Assembly: GCA_030152605.1 (NCBI GenBank)
Contig: JASLJB010000297.1
Location: forward strand, 1-8,439
DNA length: 8,439 nt
Direction of reading: 5' to 3'
From: Acinetobacter sp.
GTDB lineage: Bacteria > Pseudomonadota > Gammaproteobacteria > Pseudomonadales > Moraxellaceae
Position 1 is the first letter of the stretch, and each line of letters starts with the position of its first letter. Shown here one piece after another: positions 1 through 5,150 of the stretch. The notes beneath the pieces were generated by a model that made no database searches, was not told the origin of the DNA, and worked only from the letters and a program-made list of their open reading frames with translations. Position numbers and translations under genes: made by a program.

Positions 1-1
1 A

Positions 2-151
2 CCAGAATGGCAGTCCAATCTCGGCACAGTGCAGTTGGTTTATGCCTCACGAAAAGGGCAACGTTTGGTGATGCAGAAGTTAATTGATGCTTTGATCGAA
101 GGACTGCGTGATTTAGCTCAGCAACATCAAGGTTATGTGACTGCGTTTTAG
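2..151 (+). CDS. LysR-type transcriptional regulator, C-terminal fragment (5' end outside window)
   Basis: Only the last 49 codons and the TAG stop are in the window; the reading frame is open from base 2. The peptide begins PEWQSNLGTVQLVYASRKGQ and continues into an amphipathic helix (LVMQKLIDALIEGL). A Trp, then a beta strand 'VQLVYASRKGQ', then a helix resembling 'ALIDFLIE', is the usual end of the LysR effector-binding domain, where target proteins read like 'W...VHLVYPSRR..PAVRAFIDFL'. The DNA-binding domain is off the left edge, so target and effector cannot be named. It points towards bfd, but a hairpin terminator follows at 170-199 and bfd has its own promoter, so co-transcription is unlikely. 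The family call rests on this short tail only; another substrate-binding-like protein is possible. Confidence 0.65.
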   Translation, partial: PEWQSNLGTVQLVYASRKGQRLVMQKLIDALIEGLRDLAQQHQGYVTAF

Positions 152-169
152 TACTGTTTAGGATTGATG

Positions 170-199
170 CCCTTCTCCCTCCCGCGGAGAGGGTTTATT
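170..199 (+). terminator. Probable Rho-independent terminator of the LysR-type gene
   Basis: CCC-T-TCTCC (170-178) pairs with GGAGA-GGG (186-193), an eight-pair stem with one bulged T and a 7-nt loop, followed by TTTATT. It starts 18 bases after the stop codon at 151. The U-run is short, so termination may be partial. The sequence also resembles the CTCCC-type palindromes scattered through Acinetobacter genomes. Confidence 0.5.
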
Positions 200-490
200 A
201 AGCGCTCACCTGCTCCATTGCCCAGGGTCTATCAGTCATCAAGTGGATAAGTCATGATTTATCCACAGTATGCAAGTCAATCCACTCAGGACTAAATACT
301 CGACGCGAGTCCTTCCACAACATCGCAACGCTAGGGTCTGTTGATGAATCCAAGCACCAATATACATAAGCTATTGTTTTATTTAGTCAAACATAAAAAT
401 ATGCTTTAAATCACTCGCGGATATTCGATCAAATTTAGATCCTTAATCCAAAAACCCAATCACTGAGTATTAAATTTTCAACAATTTAGA
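200..490. other. Gene-free stretch upstream of bfd
   Basis: No open frame here looks like a gene. It holds the palindrome at 243-266 and a pair of nested inverted repeats at 288-313: AGGACT/AGTCCT encloses and overlaps ACTCG-ACG-CGAGT, so the two hairpins exclude each other. The heptamer AGGGTCT occurs twice, at about 224 and 333, about 110 bases apart. The part from about 350 to 490 is strongly AT-rich and leads into the bfd promoter. Function of the 200-490 segment is not known; a decayed mobile-element end is possible but not shown. Confidence 0.5.
243..267. repeat. 24-bp near-perfect palindrome with two inverted DnaA-box-like arms
   Basis: GTGGATAA (243-250) and TTATCCAC (259-266) are exact inverted copies flanking a central TCATGA (252-257), itself a palindrome. 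The only mismatch in the 24 bases is G251 against T258, which would be a G-U pair in RNA. Read with the next base, the right arm (259-267) is TTATCCACA, an exact match to the consensus E. coli DnaA box. The left arm with base 242 is that box in reverse at 8 of 9 positions. Whether DnaA binds is inference; it could equally be a hairpin or a repressor operator. Confidence 0.5.
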
Positions 491-518
491 TTGACAAACG
501 ATAATAATTATCAATAAT
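491..518 (+). promoter_or_regulatory. Sigma-70 promoter of bfd with Fur box in the spacer
   Basis: A perfect -35 hexamer TTGACA (491-496) is followed after 16 bases by AATAAT (513-518), 5 of 6 matches to the -10 consensus. The spacer contains GATAATAATTATC (500-512), a perfect palindrome around A506 that matches the 6-1-6 Fur core GATAAT-n-ATTATC. Iron-loaded Fur bound here would block RNA polymerase, so bfd is predicted to be off in iron-rich cells and on in iron starvation, as expected for a protein that releases stored iron. The predicted start near 525 gives a leader of about 30 nt. Confidence 0.8.
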
Positions 519-553
519 AACAAGTATCGCATTTCAGCTTGTGGAACGCATTA

Positions 554-748
554 ATGTACGTTTGTTTATGTCGTGGAATTACAGATCAAGATATCCAAGA
601 TGCAGTCGCAACGGGCTCAGAAAGCTTCCGTGAAGTACGCGATTTACTCGATCTTGGCACTTGTTGTGGACGCTGTGTCCCTGAAGCGCGTGCGATTATT
701 AACGCCGAACTTGCTGAAATTGCAGCGAAAATTTCCGTAGCCGCCTAA
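554..748 (+). CDS. bfd: Bacterioferritin-associated ferredoxin (Bfd), [2Fe-2S]
   Basis: A 64-residue protein starting MYVCLCRGIT, the usual size for Bfd. The four cluster ligands are visible: Cys4 and Cys6 (C-x-C) and Cys38 and Cys41 (in GTCCGRC), the same numbering as E. coli Bfd; Cys37 is extra. Bfd is a small helix-turn-helix [2Fe-2S] protein that docks on bacterioferritin near the haem and passes electrons inward, reducing the ferric core so that Fe2+ leaves. An upstream TTG at 539 could add five residues, but the ATG at 554 fits the family start and has a GTGGAA ribosome site about 8 bases before it. The gene lies behind a Fur-box promoter and 289 bases ahead of bfr. Identity is very secure. 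Confidence 0.95.
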   Translation: MYVCLCRGITDQDIQDAVATGSESFREVRDLLDLGTCCGRCVPEARAIINAELAEIAAKISVAA

Positions 749-760
749 TTTGTACTCACA

Positions 761-800
761 CTGACCCATCTTTTAATTTTACGTTATTATTCTCATTATA
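761..800 (+). promoter_or_regulatory. Second Fur-box-like site with possible promoter, between bfd and bfr
   Basis: The reverse strand of 782-800 reads TATAATGAGAATAATAACG and matches 14 of 19 positions of the Fur consensus GATAATGAGAATCATTATC. Its first two hexamers are 5 of 6 each; the third is weak. A possible promoter overlaps it: CTGACC (761-766, 4 of 6 to the -35), an 18-base spacer, and TATTAT (785-790, 5 of 6 to the -10). TATAAA at 797-802 is an alternative -10 without a clear -35. It is 34 bases after the bfd stop and 238 bases before bfr, so it is badly placed to control bfr directly. AT-richness makes chance matches likelier, so confidence is moderate. Confidence 0.45.
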
Positions 801-869
801 AAAAATCAACCTATGATCGTGAGATCATCTTTCCTTCCCCGCCGACTCAACAAGCGGGTTTATTTTTTT
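797..869 (+). ncRNA. Candidate iron-regulated small RNA, or bfd 3' UTR
   Basis: If the promoter overlapping the Fur-like site fires, a transcript of about 70 nt would run to the terminator at 838-869. It would contain a first hairpin, ATGATC-GTGA-GATCAT (813-828), with a GNRA-type loop. A single-stranded pyrimidine run, CTTTCCTTCCCC (829-840), follows and is complementary to purine-rich ribosome-binding sites. The GC terminator stem and U-run close it. Fur-controlled promoter, short pyrimidine-rich single strand and terminator is the layout of iron-sparing sRNAs such as RyhB, PrrF and NrrF, but I see no sequence identity to any of them. The same segment could simply be the bfd mRNA tail. Confidence 0.3.
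838..869 (+). terminator. Rho-independent terminator after bfd
   Basis: CCCGC (838-842) pairs with GCGGG (854-858) around an 11-nt loop, followed by TTTATTTTTTT (859-869). The stem is short but all GC and the U-run is long. It closes bfd, and any small RNA started in the bfd-bfr gap, so bfr probably depends on its own promoter. Confidence 0.65.
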
Positions 870-900
870 CTAGTTTTTTCTCGATATAGGTCATCAATTT

Positions 901-918
901 AAGCAGTTTTGTCTGCTT
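901..918. repeat. Short inverted repeat upstream of bfr
   Basis: AAGCAG (901-906) and CTGCTT (913-918) are exact inverted copies around TTTTGT. The site is 120 bases before the bfr start and 26 bases before TATAAA (944-949), a possible -10 with no clear -35. It could be an operator half-site pair for bfr control; no known regulator is recognised. No Fur box was found in 870-1037. Confidence 0.3.
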
Positions 919-1037
919 TGATTTCGATTTTCATTTGCCGTTCTATAAAATGCTCGATTGCGTCTCTAGAGTTGGTTAGTATGTTTGCCATTGCCTTATA
1001 ACGGTTAAGGCTAAAATCGATTTATGGAGCAAGAATC

Positions 1038-1502
1038 ATGAAAGGCAATCGTGATGTAATTAATCAATTGAATCAGGTGCTTTACCATCATCTCACTGCA
1101 ATTAACCAGTACTTCTTACATTCTCGGATGTTTAATGACTGGGGGATTGAAAAGTTAGGCAGCGCTGAATACAAAGAGTCAATTCGTCAGATGAAGCATG
1201 CGGATAAAATCATTGAACGTATTCTATTTCTAGAGGGTTTACCGAACTTACAACACTTGGGCAAGTTATATATTGGCCAGCACACACTTGAAGTGTTGAA
1301 CTGTGATGTACGTAAAGTTAAAGAAAATATCGAAGCACTTCAAGCCGCAGTCGCGATCAGCGAGCAAAGTCTCGACTACGTAACACGTGACTTGGTGCAA
1401 GAAATTCTTGAAAAAGAAGAAGAATACTGGGATTGGACCACAACTCAAATCGATCTCACAGAAACTGTCAGTATTGAAAACTATATTCAAAGCCAAATGT
1501 AA
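1038..1502 (+). CDS. bfr: Bacterioferritin, haem-type subunit with degenerate ferroxidase centre
   Basis: The 154-residue protein aligns without gaps to the bacterioferritin family from MKGNRDVI to the ending ENYIQSQM, and carries the core QMKHADKIIERILFLEGLPN. Met52, the haem b ligand at the subunit dimer interface, is kept. Of the six classical di-iron ligands (Glu18, Glu51, His54, Glu94, Glu127, His130) only His54 and Glu127 remain; the others are His18, Gln51, Val94 and Tyr130. It should therefore bind haem but not oxidise Fe2+ at the usual site. In Neisseria and Pseudomonas, specialised haem-type and ferroxidase-type subunits form mixed 24-mer shells, so a ferroxidase partner is expected elsewhere in the genome. 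Leu68 and Glu85, key residues of the P. aeruginosa BfrB-Bfd interface, are conserved, while Glu81 is Gln. GGAG (1026-1029) is a good ribosome site 8 bases before the ATG. Confidence 0.93.
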   Translation: MKGNRDVINQLNQVLYHHLTAINQYFLHSRMFNDWGIEKLGSAEYKESIRQMKHADKIIERILFLEGLPNLQHLGKLYIGQHTLEVLNCDVRKVKENIEALQAAVAISEQSLDYVTRDLVQEILEKEEEYWDWTTTQIDLTETVSIENYIQSQM

Positions 1503-1540
1503 TGTAAGCCGATTTGATCTGCTTTGATTATTAAAAACTG

Positions 1541-1576
1541 AAAATCCCCGCCAAGTTCAACTTGACGGGGATTTTT
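1541..1576. terminator. Bidirectional terminator between bfr and the pglL-like gene
   Basis: AATCCCCG (1543-1550) pairs with CGGGGATT (1566-1573), and inside it CAAG pairs with CTTG after one C-A mismatch, leaving a 5-nt loop. T-runs follow on the plus strand (ATTTTTT) and on the minus strand (reverse of AAAATC). It serves the convergent genes bfr (+) and the oligosaccharyltransferase (-). Confidence 0.9.
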
Positions 1577-1602
1577 TATGCCCCTCAATCAGAACGTTGC
1601 GC

Positions 1603-3246
1603 TTAATCTGTACTGCTGCTGTTCGAACTGAGTTCTGCATATTGATAGGTCTGTCCATGCAGTTGCTTGATGATCCAAAGCTGATGCTCAGCTTCAGTTT
1701 TTTGATGATTGGCTGCAAGCAGTTGCGCATACTTATGTAGGTCATAGGCTGAGGCAGAGTTGGCAACCACACGTGCAATATGCTGCAATTCTGCATCTGT
1801 CATCGTCTGCTGTGGATCGAGATGAATCCACCACACCCGCTCCTCAAACTGCGTCAGCACCCAGATCTTACGCTGCATCACTGCCTGCTGTTCTGGGCTG
1901 AGAAGGGTTTTACTGGCATAAGCACTTTGTTGTTTGTACAAGTCATAGTCGCGATACACCACCGCCGTCAGCGTCAAGCCAAGCACGATCACGACACTCA
2001 CCAGCAGCGCAGGCAGTTGAACACTCGGCAGTTTCGGATATTGCGCCTGAATCAGGCCGAGTAAGAAACCCATCGGCAATAGGAAGTAGGCATAATGCAG
2101 CGGATACTCAAGCAAGCCATGGATCAAGATCGCACAAACCATCAAGGTGGCCACCATGGAGATGCTTTCCTTAACACCTCGGTTGAGCCAGTACAACCAA
2201 CAGATCAGATAGAGTAGGATCAATCCACCGATCGGTATCCCGTTCCAGACCAATAGATCCAGCGCAAAATTATGCGAACTTTTGTACCACTCATGGCTTG
2301 GATAAAGATCAAATGCTGCGATTTGCGCCATGCCGGTTTGGTTCCAACCATAGCCAAACCAAGGTTGCTGACTCAGTGCAACCAAGCTTTGATTCCACAT
2401 ATCAAAACGCAAATAACCTGAGGATGCACGTTCCACCACAGAGGTCGTCGCCACCACATCTTGTTCAGAGAAAGAAGCGATCCATGCATTGAGTTGTGGC
2501 AGAAGTGCAATGATTACAACAAAACTCGTCATCCATGCCAGCATCTTGGCGAAGTTAAAACGCATCGGACGGTTATATTGTTTAATGCCCCAGTACGCCA
2601 ACATGAATAAGCCGACCACCCAAGAGGTTCTTGACTGGGTTAAGGCGATGCAGAAAACAAATAACAATGCGATCGGGATCAACACACGCTTGGGCAGCAA
2701 TCTTTTTTCAAATAAATACAAGCAACCCAATACACTCATGGTCAGGAAAGTGGCCAAGTTATTCGGTTGGGCAAAGTTGGCATAAGGCCGATTGCCTTTG
2801 AGCAGGTTCATATAGGGTGTGAAATACTGGCTCAGATCCAGCCACTGACATATCGTGATCACACTACTGAGCAATCCAACGCCGACGACCAACAGGCTAA
2901 AGCGCTTAAACACGCGCTCACGGGCAGCATTCCCCAGAGACAGTTGATAGCCTGCCACAGTCATTAACCAGAACATCAGTAGATAAGCGCTACCGAGTAA
3001 AGCATTGCTCAAATACAGTACCTGTCCAAAGCCCCACTGTATCAGCGGTATCGTGATAAACAGTGCAGCAAACCACTGTGGCTTGGGGATTTTCAGGGAA
3101 GAATTGACAAATAAACCCAACAGACTCAGGGCTACCAAGAAGGTCAGCAGCTCGCTACCAAAGGTCGTCCACGGTGTTTTATGGAACGGCAGCAGCCACG
3201 CAGCGGCAAGCAAAATGGCGCAGAGAATAGGAAAGAATGCTCTCAT
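1603..3246 (-). CDS. pglL: PglL/TfpO-type O-oligosaccharyltransferase, probably pilin-specific
   Basis: The 547-residue polytopic inner-membrane protein has about a dozen hydrophobic segments and a C-terminal soluble part, the size and layout of PglL/O-antigen-ligase proteins (PglL_A, Wzy_C and Wzy_C_2 domains). Visible signatures are NFAQPNNLATF (157-167), the SRT triad (205-207), PWFGYGWNQ (295-303) and SSHNFALDLLVWNGIPIG (323-340). The last contains the His-Asn pair, with His325 the likely catalytic histidine. The family transfers a whole glycan from an undecaprenyl-linked donor to Ser/Thr of periplasmic proteins. Acinetobacter usually has two such enzymes, and the one beside the pilin gene (TfpO, or PglL-ComP in A. 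baylyi) is dedicated to the pilin; that assignment here rests on position. The ribosome site before the ATG at 3246 is poor. The C-terminus is Ser-rich (SSNSSSTD). It lies 75 bases after the accessory gene. Confidence 0.87.
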   Translation of the reverse strand: MRAFFPILCAILLAAAWLLPFHKTPWTTFGSELLTFLVALSLLGLFVNSSLKIPKPQWFAALFITIPLIQWGFGQVLYLSNALLGSAYLLMFWLMTVAGYQLSLGNAARERVFKRFSLLVVGVGLLSSVITICQWLDLSQYFTPYMNLLKGNRPYANFAQPNNLATFLTMSVLGCLYLFEKRLLPKRVLIPIALLFVFCIALTQSRTSWVVGLFMLAYWGIKQYNRPMRFNFAKMLAWMTSFVVIIALLPQLNAWIASFSEQDVVATTSVVERASSGYLRFDMWNQSLVALSQQPWFGYGWNQTGMAQIAAFDLYPSHEWYKSSHNFALDLLVWNGIPIGGLILLYLICWLYWLNRGVKESISMVATLMVCAILIHGLLEYPLHYAYFLLPMGFLLGLIQAQYPKLPSVQLPALLVSVVIVLGLTLTAVVYRDYDLYKQQSAYASKTLLSPEQQAVMQRKIWVLTQFEERVWWIHLDPQQTMTDAELQHIARVVANSASAYDLHKYAQLLAANHQKTEAEHQLWIIKQLHGQTYQYAELSSNSSSTD

Positions 3247-3272
3247 AAGACCAGTGTTAAAAAAAGATGCCC

Positions 3273-3302
3273 ATTATATACAGCCTTTGCCGGCTTTATG
3301 AA
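3273..3302 (-). promoter_or_regulatory. Possible promoter for the oligosaccharyltransferase gene
   Basis: On the minus strand a perfect -10 TATAAT (3278-3273) lies 18 bases after TTCATA (3302-3297, 4 of 6 to the -35). The implied leader is about 20 nt and runs through a T-tract. It falls in the 75-base gap after the accessory gene, so the transferase might be expressed without the upstream genes. A short AGCC/GGCT hairpin in the spacer is not a convincing terminator. Confidence 0.35.
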
Positions 3303-3321
3303 AGATGAAGGGAGTTAGCGG

Positions 3322-4080
3322 CTATTTCCATGGTCTTAGGTTGACGATCTTAAATGCATCAGCTTTTTCTTTGTTGATGAGGACAACCATATCGAGGTGG
3401 CTCGATTTAAGCGGTAACCACGCATTCGCTTTAGCGTACTGTTTTAATATCTCATCCACTTCACGCTTTGAGTTATAACGATAGAGTTGACTAAGAGGCA
3501 GAGACTGCTGTTTAACTTGATTGAAATGTAAATCTAAAGCTTCGTACAGCATTGGTTGCATACTCGGAGAAATTCCAGTTTCCAACTCCTCAAATAAACG
3601 CTGTGATCTTTCAGCATCACTCTGGCTTTGCTTTACTGCACTCCAAGCAGGCTTGAAAAAAGTGAGTTGATCATATGGACTTGATACTCTTTTGATTTGT
3701 TCTGAAGAAATATCTCTCGCCTGAACCAAATCAAATCGAGCGGTATCAAAGACGATCCATACTGGACGACTCATTGCAATGCTATACATGCCGTAAACTA
3801 AAGCACTGATTTGAATCAATGCAATTATGCTCAGATCGAACTTAAATGAAGGTTTAGTTTGATCCGCAACAATGAAAGTCAGCACCGGACCTAAAATCGT
3901 ATCGATGACTAACATCATGATAAAAATATCCGTTACACCGACAGCAAGTGCCAAGGGATATGGATGCCAAATAAAATATACCCAAATCAGACTCAAACTA
4001 GCGAATAATAATGACACGGCCAAATGGATCGCAAACATCTTCAAACGAAAAGCAGTGAACCAATTTTCAAATATATTCAT
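3322..4080 (-). CDS. tfpZ: TfpX/TfpZ-family type IV pilin accessory protein
   Basis: The 252-residue protein has three hydrophobic segments in its first 105 residues (about 14-38, 42-72 and 82-103) and a soluble, mixed-charge C-terminal part. The motif DTILGPVLTFIV in the second segment and the later 'RPVWIVFDTARFDLVQARDI' stretch are typical of TfpX/TfpZ proteins. These are encoded next to certain pilin alleles in Pseudomonas and Moraxellaceae and are needed for normal pilin levels or assembly; no catalytic residues are known. It sits between its probable partner pilin (380 bases upstream) and the oligosaccharyltransferase (75 bases downstream). The ribosome site is weak. The family call comes from the sequence pattern plus the neighbours; TfpX and TfpZ cannot be told apart here. 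Confidence 0.8.
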   Translation of the reverse strand: MNIFENWFTAFRLKMFAIHLAVSLLFASLSLIWVYFIWHPYPLALAVGVTDIFIMMLVIDTILGPVLTFIVADQTKPSFKFDLSIIALIQISALVYGMYSIAMSRPVWIVFDTARFDLVQARDISSEQIKRVSSPYDQLTFFKPAWSAVKQSQSDAERSQRLFEELETGISPSMQPMLYEALDLHFNQVKQQSLPLSQLYRYNSKREVDEILKQYAKANAWLPLKSSHLDMVVLINKEKADAFKIVNLRPWK

Positions 4081-4460
4081 ACTGTAGTTTTATATTTAAT
4101 AAGATGAGTTTAAATTCATATCGCTTTAAAAACTGATTGTTGTAGTGGTCAACTGAAAGTGAAGTGTATTAGGCCATTTCCCTCTACTATCCAACACCTA
4201 AATCTCCCCTAACCCCTCTTTGCCAAAGAGGGGAATTACTTTAAAATCAATGCCTAATATGATGCGCAACGCTCCCTCTTTGAAAAAAATGAGTGGCACT
4301 GCTGCGCAAAGAGAAAATTTCTAATATACAATTGATTTTTAAAATAATATTCAAAAAATTATGAGTCAGCATCCTTTTGTTAACAAGCATGAAGACTCGG
4401 AGAAATTTAAAAAATATCAGTTAATACGACTAGAACTCAGTACAATCAAAAACTTATGTG
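4081..4460. other. AT-rich gap between the pilin and accessory genes
   Basis: No credible gene is present. It holds the repeat described at 4200-4240 and a second, looser pair, CTCTTTG (4276-4282) and CAAAGAG (4307-4313). TGCGCA occurs at 4263-4268 and 4303-4308. No hairpin followed by a T-run is seen in the pilin direction, so it is unclear where the pilin transcript ends. On the minus strand TTGACC near 4150 could be a -35, but no good -10 stands at the right distance. Confidence 0.5.
4200..4240. repeat. Interspersed palindromic element (Acinetobacter CTCCCC type)
   Basis: The stretch begins AAATCTCCCCTAACCCCTC and contains the perfect inverted repeat CCCCTCTTTG (4213-4222) / CAAAGAGGGG (4224-4233) around one C. 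I recognise this pattern from intergenic regions of many Acinetobacter genomes; that is recall, not a search. The hairpin would form on either strand and has no U-run, so it may stabilise an mRNA 3' end rather than terminate. A related CTCCCTC palindrome lies at 170-193. Confidence 0.6.
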
Positions 4461-4940
4461 TTAAGTATTCTTTGGTTCTTGACAACTCGTTGGCAGACGC
4501 TTCTCTGGAATACCATTTTGTTCTGAAGGTGCACATACCCATTTCGAAATCTGTCCTGCATCATTATTCCATTCTGGTTTAAGTTGCATACCTTTATCTT
4601 TATTTGCACCAGAATTAAATCCAATAGTGATCAAACCATCATTTGTAACTCCCACACTATTGGTAATAAAATATTTTCCTGTTAACTGATTGGCTTGAAC
4701 TGCGATCGAATAAGCAAGTCCTCCTGCTTCTAATTCAGCAGTTCGTGGTAAATGACCTTGATCAGCAGCAAATGTTGCAATATCCGCTTGTAATCCTGCA
4801 GTGGCTTTAAAGCCTTCAGTAGCTTGGGCACGCGCCGTATAGTCTTGATAAGCTGGCATTGCAATGGCAGCTAGAATCCCGACGATCGCGACCACGATCA
4901 TCAATTCAATTAATGTAAAACCCTGTTGTGCTGTTTTCAT
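4461..4940 (-). CDS. pilA: Type IV major pilin prepilin (PilA/ComP type)
   Basis: The 159-residue prepilin has a seven-residue leader, MKTAQQG, then FTLIELMIVVAIVGILAAIA. This is the class III signal cut and N-methylated by prepilin peptidase between Gly7 and Phe8, with the invariant Glu at mature position 5. The hydrophobic helix forms the pilus core. Two cysteines only, Cys136 and Cys153, enclose the disulfide D-loop. The mature protein (152 residues) has the length of a major pilin, needed for twitching, adhesion and DNA uptake. The ATG at 4940 is chosen because AGAGGA stands 6 bases upstream (4952-4947); a TTG at 4946 would abut that site. The C-terminus is ...EPKNT, without the terminal Ser that TfpO glycosylates in some Acinetobacter pilins, so the modified residue may be internal or Thr159. 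Orthology to pilA or comP cannot be separated here. Confidence 0.92.
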   Translation of the reverse strand: MKTAQQGFTLIELMIVVAIVGILAAIAMPAYQDYTARAQATEGFKATAGLQADIATFAADQGHLPRTAELEAGGLAYSIAVQANQLTGKYFITNSVGVTNDGLITIGFNSGANKDKGMQLKPEWNNDAGQISKWVCAPSEQNGIPEKRLPTSCQEPKNT

Positions 4941-5035
4941 ATTCAATCCTCTACCTGGATAAGTTGATCTTTCTTGGTTTTCTGCTATGTGGGCTGGATT
5001 GATGTCGACTGATATCTAAATCCATGCTTTCAATT

Positions 5036-5063
5036 ATTTTATTTATTAAGAACAACTAAACAA
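5036..5063 (-). promoter_or_regulatory. Possible pilin promoter
   Basis: On the minus strand TTGTTT (5063-5058, 4 of 6 to the -35) and TAAAAT (5041-5036, 5 of 6 to the -10) are 16 bases apart. The implied leader is about 90 nt. Pseudomonas pilA uses sigma-54, but no GG-N10-GC element was found between the terminator at 5101 and the pilin start. Confidence 0.35.
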
Positions 5064-5100
5064 TGATTATTTTATTTGCCATGATCAAGGGTCAAAAATA

Positions 5101-5131
5101 AAAAAAAACTGACAATATTTGTCAGTTTTTT
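5101..5131 (-). terminator. Rho-independent terminator of the lemA-tpm-tpm operon
   Basis: CTGACA (5109-5114) pairs with TGTCAG (5120-5125), extended by A-T pairs to about 12 pairs, with a tiny loop. On the minus strand it is followed by a run of nine or more T. It lies 20 bases past the last tpm stop and separates that operon from the pilin gene in the same direction. The outer A/T tracts could allow it to work both ways. Confidence 0.9.
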
Positions 5132-5150
5132 AACGCGAGCATCAGAATGG

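Noticed and set aside
221..360. AGGGTCTGTTGATG-like sequence resembling an insertion-sequence end.
   Set aside because: No inverted partner, target duplication or transposase remnant was found nearby, so a mobile element cannot be supported.
4361..4582. Plus-strand open frame of 73 codons partly upstream of and partly antisense to the pilin gene.
   Set aside because: There is no ribosome site before its ATG, two-thirds lies antisense to the confident pilin, and the peptide shows no recognisable family.
4941..5100. Sigma-54 promoter for the pilin, by analogy with Pseudomonas pilA.
   Set aside because: No GG-N10-GC element was found in the upstream region on the minus strand.
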